64,000 nt of DNA, from assembly GCA_963669295.1 (NCBI GenBank), contig OY769938.1:2914001-2978000 (forward strand). Direction: 5' to 3'. The notes under the pieces are model-generated. The model made no database searches, was not told the DNA's origin, and saw only the letters and a program-made list of their open reading frames with translations. The stretch is from G963669295 sp963669295 (lineage in GTDB: Bacteria > Bacteroidota > Bacteroidia > Flavobacteriales_D > CALLUQ01). Made by a program: the position numbers and the translations under genes. Each line of letters begins with the position of its first letter. Position 1 is the stretch's first letter. This document shows, piece by piece, positions 26,452 to 35,633 of this stretch.

Positions 26452-27195
26452 ATGAACCCTTTCTCGCTGCACAAAAAAAACATCTTAGTTACCGGAGGCT
26501 CTTCAGGCATAGGGCGACAAACGGCCATTACCCTGGCCGAAGCAGGAGCTACTGTCATCATCTCTGCCCGCAGAGAAGAAGAGCTGAACCGTACGTTGGG
26601 CATGATGAGCGGTAACCACCATAAAATAGTAGCCGACCTTACTAACGAATCGCAAATAGATGCCCTGGTAGCTGCTATAGAACAGGTGGATGGCATTGTA
26701 CATAGCGCAGGCATTGTACGCCCTTTTCCGGTGAAATTCATTGGTAAAAAACAGGTCGACGAAATGTTTGGTATCAACTACCTGGGGCCGGTACTGCTTA
26801 CCAGCAAGCTGTTCAAGAAAAAGAAAGTGGCCAAAGGAGCCTCTATTGTTTTCATGTCGTCGATTTCCAGCCAATTCCCCCATAAGGGAGGGGCGTTGTA
26901 CTCAGGCAGCAAAGCGGCATTGAATACCTACAGCAAAACCATTGCGCTGGAATATGCGCCACAAAAAATACGATCCAACGTCATCAGTGCGGCCATGGTT
27001 AAAACTCCTTTGTTCGACGATGCCGAAAAGGCAGTGACCAAAGAAATGATGGACAAGCATGGAGAGGGTTACCCGCTCGGTTTTGGTGAACCCGAAGATG
27101 TGGCTAATACCACCTTGTTTTTACTTTCCGATGCTTCCAAATGGATTACTGGTACCAGCATTGTGATGGATGGAGGACTTACAGCAGGGCAATGA
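26452..27195 (+). CDS. SDR family oxidoreductase, FabG-like
   Basis: 247 residues, a classical short-chain dehydrogenase/reductase. The cofactor motif TGGSSGIGR is at 14-22 and SARREEE suggests NADP. The catalytic Ser is in MSSISSQ and the YSGSKAAL motif gives Tyr-x-x-x-Lys. The C-terminal GTSIVMDGGLTAGQ is typical. In context it would reduce the 3-oxoacyl-ACP made by the KAS III enzymes to 3-hydroxyacyl-ACP. Its stop overlaps the next ATG (ATGA). Confidence 0.92.
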   Translation: MNPFSLHKKNILVTGGSSGIGRQTAITLAEAGATVIISARREEELNRTLGMMSGNHHKIVADLTNESQIDALVAAIEQVDGIVHSAGIVRPFPVKFIGKKQVDEMFGINYLGPVLLTSKLFKKKKVAKGASIVFMSSISSQFPHKGGALYSGSKAALNTYSKTIALEYAPQKIRSNVISAAMVKTPLFDDAEKAVTKEMMDKHGEGYPLGFGEPEDVANTTLFLLSDASKWITGTSIVMDGGLTAGQ

Positions 27196-28121
27196 GCGAT
27201 CAACTTGATATATCGGTAGTGATTCCTGTATTTAACAGCGAGCAATCGTTGAACGAATTGGCGCAACGCCTAACCGATGTACTCACCGGTGAAGGCTTGT
27301 TGTACGAACTGATTTTTGTAGAAGACTATTCGAGCGACGGCAGTTGGAAGGTGTTGAAGCAAGTGAAAGAGCAACACCAAAAAGTAAAGCTCATTCGGTT
27401 GGCCAAAAACTATGGACAACACAATGCCACCCTCTGTGGATTCCGTCATGCCAAAGGCAATTTAATTCTTACCATCGATGATGACCTTCAACACCAGCCT
27501 GAAGACATTCCGCAACTGTTGGAAAAAATGCGGGGAGAAGATGTAGATATTGTATATGCCATTTCTAAAGACTACACCCATAAAAAAGGCTATCGAAAGG
27601 CAGGAAGTAAAATATGGAAGTTTGGCACTAAAAATTTCGATGAAGCATTGGGTGAAGGCTCTTCATTTCGACTTATTCAGCGCGAAGTGGTAGAGAAAGT
27701 ATGCGAGCACCGGCAACACTTTATTTTTATTGATGAGATGTTGCACTGGTACACCGAACACATTGCGATCATCAAAGTGAAATTCTTACCACGTGCAAAA
27801 GGGCAATCGGGTTATTCGGGCATCAAACTGTTTTTGATGGGCATAAACCTGGCCGTGTTTTATTCTTCGGTGCCCCTTAAAATTATGACCTATGGCGGGC
27901 TGTTGATGTCGCTGGTTACCTTTGCTGTTGGGGTATATTTTATTGCCAAAAAAATGATTTGGGGTACTCCCGTACAAGGGTATACTTCGCTGATTGTTGC
28001 CATCATGTTTTCTACCAGTTTAATGCTGATTTGTTTTGGTGTTATTGGCCAATACCTTGGTAAAATATATACTGTGTTGAACAATAAGCCTACTTATTCC
28101 ATTAAAGAAAAACACTTATGA
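27192..28121 (+). CDS. GT2 glycosyltransferase, polyprenyl-phosphate type (DPM1/GtrB-like)
   Basis: 309 residues from the ATG at 27192, which overlaps the SDR stop by 4 bp; a longer in-frame start inside the SDR gene is rejected. The GT-A domain (1-about 225) has VVIPVFNSEQSL, VEDYSSDGS and the metal-binding LTIDDDLQHQPED. Two C-terminal transmembrane helices (about 235-260 and 272-295) match enzymes that load a sugar on undecaprenyl phosphate for use by periplasmic GT-C transferases. The TMTC-like protein downstream could be such a user. Confidence 0.92.
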   Translation: MSDQLDISVVIPVFNSEQSLNELAQRLTDVLTGEGLLYELIFVEDYSSDGSWKVLKQVKEQHQKVKLIRLAKNYGQHNATLCGFRHAKGNLILTIDDDLQHQPEDIPQLLEKMRGEDVDIVYAISKDYTHKKGYRKAGSKIWKFGTKNFDEALGEGSSFRLIQREVVEKVCEHRQHFIFIDEMLHWYTEHIAIIKVKFLPRAKGQSGYSGIKLFLMGINLAVFYSSVPLKIMTYGGLLMSLVTFAVGVYFIAKKMIWGTPVQGYTSLIVAIMFSTSLMLICFGVIGQYLGKIYTVLNNKPTYSIKEKHL

Positions 28122-28771
28122 TCATTCGAAAGTATGGCATCGTTTTACGGCGGTTGAAGCAGGAGCATATAGAGATGGTGCGGGTAAAACGAAATACAGA
28201 TGCCATTCGTGAGCACATGTTCTTTCAAGAGATCATTACCCCCGAGATGCAGCAGGCATGGTTCGATTCTATTTATAACATTCATCACTATTACTTCATC
28301 ATTGAATACAACAACAAGCAAATAGGAATGATCAATGGGAAGAAGGTAGATTACAAGGCCAAAACATCAGAAGGAGGTATCTTTATTTGGGATGAAAATT
28401 ATTGGAACTCCTTTGTGCCGGTCATCGCGTCGGTATGCATGGCCGATGTTACTTTCAATGCTTTTGGGTTTGAAAAAACCTTTGCTGAGGTGCAAAAAAG
28501 CAATACACAACAGGTGAGTTACAACCAACAAATGGGCTACGAACTGGTACAAAATGAAGACAGCGAACGTCAGTTGTATGTGCTTACCCGGGACCGCTTT
28601 TTTAACAAAGGCCAAAAAATTCGTGAAGCAGTGATGAAGATCAGCAAAGATCATTCAGAAGTAAGCTGGAACGACTTCGATTTTAGCGACGTTACTCCGC
28701 ACGAAATTGAGCACTTGTACTCAGGTTTGCCGCCTGCCATCCAACAAGAGGTGGATCAGCGGTTGCCTTGA
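28118..28771 (+). CDS. GNAT family N-acyltransferase
   Basis: 217 residues. The first 160 fit a GNAT fold of the RimJ/RimL/PseH type: IVLRRLKQEHIEMVRV at the start, FIIEYNNKQIGMINGKKVDY in the beta2-beta4 region and VQKSNTQQVSYNQQMGYELV in the CoA-binding and C-terminal strands. An extra C-terminal helical tail is of unknown role. PseH-like members acylate amino sugars, so with the KAS III/ACP/SDR genes it may transfer a hydroxyacyl group to a sugar amine. ATG overlaps the previous stop by 4 bp. Confidence 0.82.
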   Translation: MIIRKYGIVLRRLKQEHIEMVRVKRNTDAIREHMFFQEIITPEMQQAWFDSIYNIHHYYFIIEYNNKQIGMINGKKVDYKAKTSEGGIFIWDENYWNSFVPVIASVCMADVTFNAFGFEKTFAEVQKSNTQQVSYNQQMGYELVQNEDSERQLYVLTRDRFFNKGQKIREAVMKISKDHSEVSWNDFDFSDVTPHEIEHLYSGLPPAIQQEVDQRLP

Positions 28772-28783
28772 TAACTTCAACAT

Positions 28784-30409
28784 ATGTCTGTGAAAAGCGA
28801 CACATTAAAGGCATTGGTTCCCTACATCATTATGTTGTTCGCCTATGCTGTGTTGCACACCATCATCACTAAAATTGCTTACGAAGGGTTTCCCACTTTC
28901 TTTGACCAACTGCACCGGTTTGTGTTACAACAATTCGATGCCGATTGGTCGGTGCTGCAAGAAGTGCCTTACCACTCGCCCGTAATGCTGGTGGGAGCTT
29001 TGTCGCATCCCATATACGTGTTGGGGTTTGTGGTGCTGTGTGTCCCATTGTTTTTCTTTTACCGTCGCAATGGGTGGACTACCATCAATCATCATCGCTA
29101 CTTGCGGATATTCATCATGGTAGTAGCATTGGTATTGGTGTGGGACCTTACCACCTATCAGTTGAATTACTACGTGAACGAGGCACATTACTTCGATCGG
29201 TTGTTGCTATTGGCATTCTTCGTATTGCTGTGGTGGCATCCTGCATTCATCGCTCCCTTTTTGTTTATGGCTTACCTGCTGTGGTCGCAATTTGCCTACC
29301 CGCTTCCCTTTGGGGTAACCACTGTAGATAAGAGCTTGTTGTTCGACCTGCTGGTGTTGTTTTATGTTTTTGTGGTAGTACGCATCATTTTTAACATTAA
29401 AACCATGCATTTGGTGGCATTGCTGGTATGCCTGGTAGCATCGAATTACTTCATTCCCGGAGTGGGCAAGCTGTTGGTAAGCCCACACGGTTACGAATGG
29501 GTGTTTGCTCAAGAGCTTGAAACCATGGTGGTGAATGCGCAGTTAAAAGGTTGGCTGTTGTCGTGGGATCAAAGTACCATAGATGGACTGGTGCAATTGG
29601 TGCGCCAATGGAGGGTACCCATGTTGGTGGGGCTGATGCTGGTGGAGTTGGGGTCTGTCTTTATCTTTTACCGACGACGTGTGGCGCTTTACCTGCTGCT
29701 GGGTTATGTATTACTGCATGTGGGGATATATACCCTCAGTGGTATCTTTTTTTGGAAGTGGATGGCAGTAGACCTGCTCTTGCTGTGGTTGATTTATAAA
29801 TTGCCAACGGCACTCATCAGCGAACTGTTTTCCAAAAGGCAGTGGCTTATTTCACTGTGCATCATTTTATTTTCCTGGCTTTATTTCCATCCACACAGGT
29901 TATCGTGGTTTGGTACACGCATGCAGTACATTATGGAATATACCGTTGAAGGGGAAAGCGGCCAATGGTATACCATGGAACGAAACAACATGGCACCGTT
30001 CGACATGCTATTTCAAACCGAAAAGCTACACTTTTTATTTGATGCTCCCTTGCTTAAAATATCAGGTTTGGCTTATACCTTTAACTATCAATTGGTACAA
30101 GAACTGGAGCAAATAGACGCCACACAGGCATTGGCGTATGAAAAGAAGGTGGGGGTAAACAGGGCCATCCCCGAAAAAGAAGCTGCTTTTGTGCAATTTC
30201 TTCAAACCTATTTCCAACACCGCAACCAACAAATGGAAGGCACTGTACTCAACAAAATGGCACCTCCAAGGCATTTCAATAACAGTGCTAAATCACCTTA
30301 TTTTCGACAAGAACAAGTGAAAACATTTAAGATCACCTTGAAAAAAATATACACCGAAAATGGTAATGTTGAGGTATTGGATGCCTTAACCTGGCAAACC
30401 CCATTATGA
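28784..30409 (+). CDS. HTTM-like polytopic membrane protein, paralogue 1
   Basis: 541 residues with roughly nine to ten transmembrane helices over residues 10-375, then a soluble C-terminal domain of about 165 residues. The block ASNYFIPGVGKLLVSPHGYEWV and later FFWKWMAVDLLLLW recall the HTTM fold of vitamin-K-dependent gamma-carboxylase relatives, but the match is weak and the usual N-terminal HTTM signature is not seen. It is a close paralogue of the gene at 30721, including the tail (GESG, RISGLAYTF-type, TYFQHRNQQ). Its TGA stop lies in the first unit of the repeat array that follows. Confidence 0.7.
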   Translation: MSVKSDTLKALVPYIIMLFAYAVLHTIITKIAYEGFPTFFDQLHRFVLQQFDADWSVLQEVPYHSPVMLVGALSHPIYVLGFVVLCVPLFFFYRRNGWTTINHHRYLRIFIMVVALVLVWDLTTYQLNYYVNEAHYFDRLLLLAFFVLLWWHPAFIAPFLFMAYLLWSQFAYPLPFGVTTVDKSLLFDLLVLFYVFVVVRIIFNIKTMHLVALLVCLVASNYFIPGVGKLLVSPHGYEWVFAQELETMVVNAQLKGWLLSWDQSTIDGLVQLVRQWRVPMLVGLMLVELGSVFIFYRRRVALYLLLGYVLLHVGIYTLSGIFFWKWMAVDLLLLWLIYKLPTALISELFSKRQWLISLCIILFSWLYFHPHRLSWFGTRMQYIMEYTVEGESGQWYTMERNNMAPFDMLFQTEKLHFLFDAPLLKISGLAYTFNYQLVQELEQIDATQALAYEKKVGVNRAIPEKEAAFVQFLQTYFQHRNQQMEGTVLNKMAPPRHFNNSAKSPYFRQEQVKTFKITLKKIYTENGNVEVLDALTWQTPL

Positions 30410-30739
30410 AATCATGGTATCACTTAACCTTATCATAAAATCATGCATCACCTAACCCCATAATGAAACCACCGCATCACCTAACCTTATTATAAAATCA
30501 TGCATCACCTAACCCCATTATGAAATCATGGCATCACCTAACCTTATTATGAAACCACCACATCACCTAACCTTATTATAAAATCATGCATCACCTAACC
30601 CCATTATGAAATCATGGCATCACCTAGCCTTATTATGAAATCACCACATCACCTAACCCCATCATGAAATCATAGCATTACCTAACCTTGTTATGAAGTC
30701 ATGCATCACCTAACCACATCATGAAATCATCGCATCACC
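30401..30739. repeat. 28/29-bp tandem repeat filling the gap between the two HTTM-like genes
   Basis: The landmark CCTAACC recurs about 11 times from 30423 to 30709 at spacings of 28 or 29 bp. A typical unit is ATGAAATCATGGCATCACCT followed by AACCTTATT. Most units read as a 7-10 codon frame whose TGA or TAA overlaps or abuts the next ATG (ATGA or TAATG), for example the chains near 30463 and 30515. The first unit holds the stop of the upstream gene; the last holds the start of the downstream gene. Confidence 0.9.
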
Positions 30740-32358
30740 GATTAAAAATTCACCCCATGGCACGAGGAGCACTGTTGCTCATGGTGGTGTTTATGGTATT
30801 GCACTTTTGCTATTTTACTTGTTTTTATTGGGGGTTTTTAGGAACGTTTGAAAAACTGCAAGGAATATTGGCCAGTAAGCTGGGGCTCAACTGGGGTGCC
30901 CTTTCCAACCACCCTTATCACACATTTTCCATCACCGTTGGAAGTTTTAAAAACCCCTTGTTCATCGGTGGCTTTCTGGTGTTGGTAGTGCCCTTGCTGA
31001 AATCGTATCGCACCATGGCCTGGCACACGTTTGAGCATCGCCATTGGGTAAGGCTACTGGTGCTAATACCTGCACTAATGCTTGCGTGGGAGTTAACCAC
31101 TTACGATTACAATCATTACCTCGACCAGGGGTTTTATGTCGATCGGTTGTTGCTCCTCATCCTGTTGGTGCTGATGTATGTTCACCCGGTATTTGTTCCT
31201 CTGTTTTTAATGGTGGCGCTGTTGTATCGGTCACAATTCAATTACCCCATTGGTGGTTTCCCCCTCTACGATAAACGCATGCTGTTTGATGTGCTCATTT
31301 TATTTACTGCTTTTTTGTGGGTGAAGGTGAAATACCAGTTAAACAGCCTGCACTTCATCTTTATGCTGTTGTGCCTGGTGGCCGGCAATTACTTTGCCAC
31401 CGGAGTAGCCAAATTGCTTGTAAGCCCGCACGGCTACGAATGGGCACTGTACAACGAGTTACACAACCTGCCCATCAATGCGGTAGAGCGCGGATGGAAA
31501 GTGTCTCCTGGGCTGATCAACTTTACCAAACAATGGGGTACCGTATTGCAGGTGCTTACACTCTTGCTGGAAGTAGGCGCCATTTTATTGCTTTTTAAGC
31601 GAAGGCTCACCGTGTTATTATTGTTGGGGTTTACTTTCATGCACCTCATCATTTTCATCAATGGAAGCATGCTGTTTTGGAAGTGGATGGCAGTTGATCT
31701 GCTTTTGGTGGTTGTGGTGTATCGGTTGTCGAAAAAAGGAGTGGTGCTGTTTCACCGTGCCCATTTTAAATGGTCGTTAGCAATCATTGCGCTGTCGTTT
31801 GTTTGGCTACAGCCCTTTCGTATAGGATGGCATGAAACAAGGTTCAATCAGTTTTACTCTTATGAAGTAGTAGGGGAGAGTGGTACCGTATATCAGTTCG
31901 AAAAAAACGATTTTAACCCTTACCATCAGCTCTTTCATTACGACGACTTTGGTTACCTGCTCAACGAAAAGCTGCTGCGAGTTTCGGGCTTTGGATACAC
32001 CTTTCATCATGTATTGGCGCAACAAATTGTAACAGTAGGTAGTGAAGGTATTCCGGCCCTGGCCATGAAGGAAGGCAAAAATAAATGGGAAGCACAGAAG
32101 GCAATTGCCTTTGACGAATTCATCCAAACATTCTTTCAGCACCGCAATGAACGCTTACATCCTTCGTGGTATACCCACCTAAAAGCACCCCACCACATTT
32201 ATAACTGTATGAAAAACAGCAAGTACGAGGGGCAGGAAAAGGTGATTTTAGTCAAGGTTTATTTCAAACAGACTTACATTCAGCACGATAGCGTGGTGGT
32301 TTTGAGAAACGATGTAATTCGCGAAATACCAATCCAAAAATCGTTATCTTTACATTGA
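30721..32358 (+). CDS. HTTM-like polytopic membrane protein, paralogue 2
   Basis: 545 residues with the same layout as the gene at 28784: about nine to ten membrane helices, conserved AGNYFATGVAKLLVSPHGYEW and LFWKWMAVDLLLVV, and a soluble tail. The first ATG (MKSSHHRLKIHP) lies inside the last repeat unit; MARGALL at 30757 is an alternative start. Function is unknown; relatedness to HTTM/gamma-carboxylase proteins is tentative. Duplication with retained order suggests the two act together or on different substrates. Confidence 0.7.
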   Translation: MKSSHHRLKIHPMARGALLLMVVFMVLHFCYFTCFYWGFLGTFEKLQGILASKLGLNWGALSNHPYHTFSITVGSFKNPLFIGGFLVLVVPLLKSYRTMAWHTFEHRHWVRLLVLIPALMLAWELTTYDYNHYLDQGFYVDRLLLLILLVLMYVHPVFVPLFLMVALLYRSQFNYPIGGFPLYDKRMLFDVLILFTAFLWVKVKYQLNSLHFIFMLLCLVAGNYFATGVAKLLVSPHGYEWALYNELHNLPINAVERGWKVSPGLINFTKQWGTVLQVLTLLLEVGAILLLFKRRLTVLLLLGFTFMHLIIFINGSMLFWKWMAVDLLLVVVVYRLSKKGVVLFHRAHFKWSLAIIALSFVWLQPFRIGWHETRFNQFYSYEVVGESGTVYQFEKNDFNPYHQLFHYDDFGYLLNEKLLRVSGFGYTFHHVLAQQIVTVGSEGIPALAMKEGKNKWEAQKAIAFDEFIQTFFQHRNERLHPSWYTHLKAPHHIYNCMKNSKYEGQEKVILVKVYFKQTYIQHDSVVVLRNDVIREIPIQKSLSLH

Positions 32359-32372
32359 TTGCTAAGCGTTAC

Positions 32373-33443
32373 ATGCAAACTTTTCGAAAAAACATAAAAT
32401 TTGGCCAGCGGTTTCAATACGGCTACTACCAGTTTATGGACCACTTCTTGGGCCGTCCGCGTTCGTTTAAAATGCACGAAAAAGGGCGTAGGAAATTTTA
32501 CAAACGGCTGCACAAAACGTTAAAAGATAGTGGAGAGGGAGGCATTGTGCCCATTGAGCGAAGGAAAGATTTAAGCCTGAAGGAATTCAAGCAAACCTAT
32601 ATGCGCTATGGTGTGCCAGTGGTACTGGAAGGAGCTGCAAAAGATTGGCCATGCGTAAAAAACTGGTCACTTCAATATTTCAAAGACCTGCATGGCGACG
32701 ATGAAATTGTGATGGTGGATCAGGAGTACATGGAAAATGCTTACGAGAAGTTGACGTTGGCCGATGTGATTGATGGCATTCGCGAAGGCAATGGCAAGTA
32801 CTACCGTTTCTACCCTTTGCTGGAGCGTCACCCTGAACACTTGCTTGACTTCGACTACAAGTGGTTGTTGGAACGACGCAATCCTATGACATGGTTTGAA
32901 GCCTTCCAGGTATTTATTGGTGGCGACGGCACTGTTACTCCGCTACACAACGCCAATCAGTGCAACCTATTTACGCAAGTACATGGAGAAAAACAGTGGG
33001 TGCTGTACTCACATTACTACAGCTCGGTTATCGATCCCGACCCTGTACGCAATGTATACCGCGGTGCTCCTTACAAAACGGAAGAAGGACCATTTGATCC
33101 TTTTAACCCCAACTTCGAAACCCCCTATACCTTGTATAAATACATCGATGGTTTTTCAGTGCATTTGCGTCCTGGTGATGTGTTGTGGAATCCCCCGTTT
33201 TACTGGCATGCCGTTAAAAATGTAGGCGACTCTATAGGGGTAGGTTACCGGTGGCTGCCACCCATGTATGCGTACAAAACATCGTTCTTGTACTCGTTTT
33301 TAGACATGTGTGCTAAAAATCCACCCATTTGGAAGGCATACAAACTGTACAAGAAAGACATTAACCTTATTCACCTGGCCGAATACGGCAGGTTAGAAGA
33401 GTACCTGAAAGACAAAGACTCAAAGTCATTAGCGACCGGGTAA
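32373..33443 (+). CDS. JmjC/cupin_8 oxygenase-like protein with HNA in place of HxD (copy 1)
   Basis: 356 residues from the ATG at 32373; a TTG at 32355 overlapping the previous stop is less likely. A basic N-terminal region (FGQRFQYGYYQFMDHFLG) precedes a cupin_8 domain (about 60-300) like FIH. Aligned by eye to FIH: His192 and His279 match the iron histidines, Ala194 replaces the iron Asp, and Thr189, Asn198 and Lys207 match 2-oxoglutarate contacts. So cofactor binding seems kept with one iron ligand lost, as in 2OG halogenases. A non-catalytic role is the alternative. Confidence 0.85.
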   Translation: MQTFRKNIKFGQRFQYGYYQFMDHFLGRPRSFKMHEKGRRKFYKRLHKTLKDSGEGGIVPIERRKDLSLKEFKQTYMRYGVPVVLEGAAKDWPCVKNWSLQYFKDLHGDDEIVMVDQEYMENAYEKLTLADVIDGIREGNGKYYRFYPLLERHPEHLLDFDYKWLLERRNPMTWFEAFQVFIGGDGTVTPLHNANQCNLFTQVHGEKQWVLYSHYYSSVIDPDPVRNVYRGAPYKTEEGPFDPFNPNFETPYTLYKYIDGFSVHLRPGDVLWNPPFYWHAVKNVGDSIGVGYRWLPPMYAYKTSFLYSFLDMCAKNPPIWKAYKLYKKDINLIHLAEYGRLEEYLKDKDSKSLATG

Positions 33444-33453
33444 AAGCGAGTCC

Positions 33454-34527
33454 ATGGAAATCAAAAAGATCTTTAAAACTTCTGAACGACTCCAATACGG
33501 GTACTATCAATTCATGGATCATTTTTTTACCCGCGAACGTGTGTTCCGATGGCACTACAAATCGAGGCGTAAGTTGTATGCAAATTTGCACCAACGGCTC
33601 AAAGAAAAAGGAGAAGAAGGCAAGCTTGTGCCCATTGATCGGAGAAAAGACTTGAGCATTGACGAATTCAAACGTGAATACATCAACAAAGGGTTGCCAG
33701 TGGTGCTGGAAGGGGCGGCAAACGATTGGGCTTGCGTTAAAAACTGGAGCCTCGACTACTTCAAAGAACTTTATGGCGAAGAAGAAATACTGTTGGTAGA
33801 CCATGAAGCCATTGAAAGCGAATACGAGAAACTAAAATTGGCAGAAGTGCTGGATGGCATTCGAGAAGGTAAAGGGAAGTACTACCGATTTTACCCCCTG
33901 TTACAACGCCACCCCGAACACATCAAGGATTTCGATTACGAATGGATCTTGAAAAGTCGCCACAAGATGACCTATGGCGAAAATTTCCAGGTATTCATTG
34001 GCGGAGCTGGAACTGCAACGCCACTGCACAATGCCTTCAGTTGCAACATCTTTACACAGGTGTATGGGGAAAAGAAATGGGTGCTGTATCCGCCTTACTA
34101 TAGCATGGTGCTCGACCCCGATCCAGCGAATAACATTTATCGTAACGCCTCTTACCGCAACGGTGGGGTATTCGACCCCTTTAACCCTACGTACGAAAAG
34201 CACCCCTTGTACAAATACATCAATGGCATGACTGTGCATCTAAAACCGGGAGATGTGTTTTACAATCCACCCTACTGGTGGCATGCCGTGAGCAACCCCA
34301 CAGATTCTATTGGAGTAGGATACCGTTGGTTACCACCGTTGCATTGCTATCGCATGTCGCCCCTGTATTTTTTCCTCGACCTTTGTGCGGTTAACCCTTC
34401 CCTATGGAAAGCCATGCGTTTGGCCAAAACCGACATCAACCTCATTCAGTTGGCACAAACCGATCGCCTCGACGACTTTTTGAAAGCAGAAGCCGACAAA
34501 AAGCATTCGCGCTACAAAACGGTATAA
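33454..34527 (+). CDS. JmjC/cupin_8 oxygenase-like protein with HNA motif (copy 2)
   Basis: 357 residues, the second of three tandem paralogues, 10 bp after the first. The same order is seen: basic N-terminus, PIDRRKDLSIDEFKREY, a GKYYRFYPLLQRHPEH block, then TPLHNAFSCNIFTQVYGEKK. His192, Ala194 and His277 (PPYWWHAVS) are the equivalents of His-x-Asp...His in FIH, again with Ala for Asp. The most divergent copy in the loop between the histidines (a shorter NASYRNGGVFDPFNP). Substrate unknown. Confidence 0.85.
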   Translation: MEIKKIFKTSERLQYGYYQFMDHFFTRERVFRWHYKSRRKLYANLHQRLKEKGEEGKLVPIDRRKDLSIDEFKREYINKGLPVVLEGAANDWACVKNWSLDYFKELYGEEEILLVDHEAIESEYEKLKLAEVLDGIREGKGKYYRFYPLLQRHPEHIKDFDYEWILKSRHKMTYGENFQVFIGGAGTATPLHNAFSCNIFTQVYGEKKWVLYPPYYSMVLDPDPANNIYRNASYRNGGVFDPFNPTYEKHPLYKYINGMTVHLKPGDVFYNPPYWWHAVSNPTDSIGVGYRWLPPLHCYRMSPLYFFLDLCAVNPSLWKAMRLAKTDINLIQLAQTDRLDDFLKAEADKKHSRYKTV

Positions 34528-34572
34528 GTAAAATCATTTTTTCCTTGCAATAAATTCCCTTACTTTGAAACG

Positions 34573-35628
34573 ATGAGTTATCGCAAGGTATTTTCATTTG
34601 GTCAACGGCTGCAGTATGGCTACTACCAATTCATGGACCACTTCCTGGGGCGCCCGCGCTCGTTTAAAATGCATGAAAAAAGCCGACGTAAGTTTTACCA
34701 AAAAATTCACCATACCCTTAAAGCAAAAGGCGAAGGAAGAATTATCGACATCGATCGGGTAAAAGACATCGACCTTAAAACTTTTAAGCGCAAGTACGTG
34801 CGAAAAGGCATTCCGGTAATTTTAGATGGTGCCGCCAAAGAATGGGCCTGTTGCAAAGAATGGAGCCTCGATTATTTCAAAGCGTTGCATGGCGACGATG
34901 AAATAGTAATGGTAGACAACGAATCGATTGAAAACCCTTATGAGCAACTTACCCTGGCCGATGTGATTGACGATATACGAGGTGGTGGCTCTAAATATTA
35001 TCGCTTTTACCCTTTGTTGGTGCGTCATCCCGAACACCTGAAAGATTTTGATATTGGCTGGTTGCGCTCGCACCGTCACAGTTGGAGCTTTGCCGAAGCC
35101 TTCCAGGTATTTATTGGTGGCAAAGGAGGGCATACCCCCATACATAATGCCTTTAGCAACAATCTTTTTGTGCAAGCACACGGCGAAAAAGAATGGATGA
35201 TTCACCCGGTACATTATACCATTGTGGTAGATCCAGAGCCGGCACGTAACCTGTACCGAAGTGCCCCCTTTAAAACCGAAGCAGGAGCGTTTGATCCCTT
35301 TAACCCCAACTATGAAACACCATATACCCTGTTTAAATATGTAGACACTTACAGGGCACACTTAAAAGAAGGTGATGTGCTTTTTAACCCGCCTTATTAT
35401 TGGCATGCAGTGAGAAATACGACCGACTCAATAGGTGTGGGATACCGTTGGGTGCCACCGCACTACTGTTTTAAAACAGCGCCCCTATACGCCTTCCTCG
35501 ACCTGTTTACCTTCAACCCTCCCATTTGGAAATCGTGGAAACTTTCTAAGAAAGACTTTAACCTGGTGCAATTGGCCGAAACGGGACGGTTGGATGAATA
35601 CCTTGAAGCACAAAAGAAAAGCAAATAG
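34573..35628 (+). CDS. JmjC/cupin_8 oxygenase-like protein with HNA motif (copy 3)
   Basis: 351 residues, the third paralogue. DNA in its first 100 bp is very like copy 1 (both encode FLGRPRSFKMHEK), showing recent duplication or gene conversion. His191, Ala193 (TPIHNAFSNNLF) and His278 (PPYYWHAVRN) occupy the metal positions, with Thr188, Asn197 and Lys206 kept. Retention of the same unusual motif in all three copies argues against random decay. It converges on a sulfotransferase gene with a 5-bp gap. Confidence 0.85.
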   Translation: MSYRKVFSFGQRLQYGYYQFMDHFLGRPRSFKMHEKSRRKFYQKIHHTLKAKGEGRIIDIDRVKDIDLKTFKRKYVRKGIPVILDGAAKEWACCKEWSLDYFKALHGDDEIVMVDNESIENPYEQLTLADVIDDIRGGGSKYYRFYPLLVRHPEHLKDFDIGWLRSHRHSWSFAEAFQVFIGGKGGHTPIHNAFSNNLFVQAHGEKEWMIHPVHYTIVVDPEPARNLYRSAPFKTEAGAFDPFNPNYETPYTLFKYVDTYRAHLKEGDVLFNPPYYWHAVRNTTDSIGVGYRWVPPHYCFKTAPLYAFLDLFTFNPPIWKSWKLSKKDFNLVQLAETGRLDEYLEAQKKSK

Positions 35629-35633
35629 AACCG

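Noticed and set aside
30721..30757. Frameshift or fusion between the two HTTM-like genes
   Set aside because: Both genes have complete N- and C-terminal regions that align with each other, so the repeat lies between two intact genes.
32355..32373. TTG start overlapping the previous stop for the first cupin gene
   Set aside because: The ATG at 32373 begins where homology with the other two copies begins. The TTG form adds only six unmatched residues.
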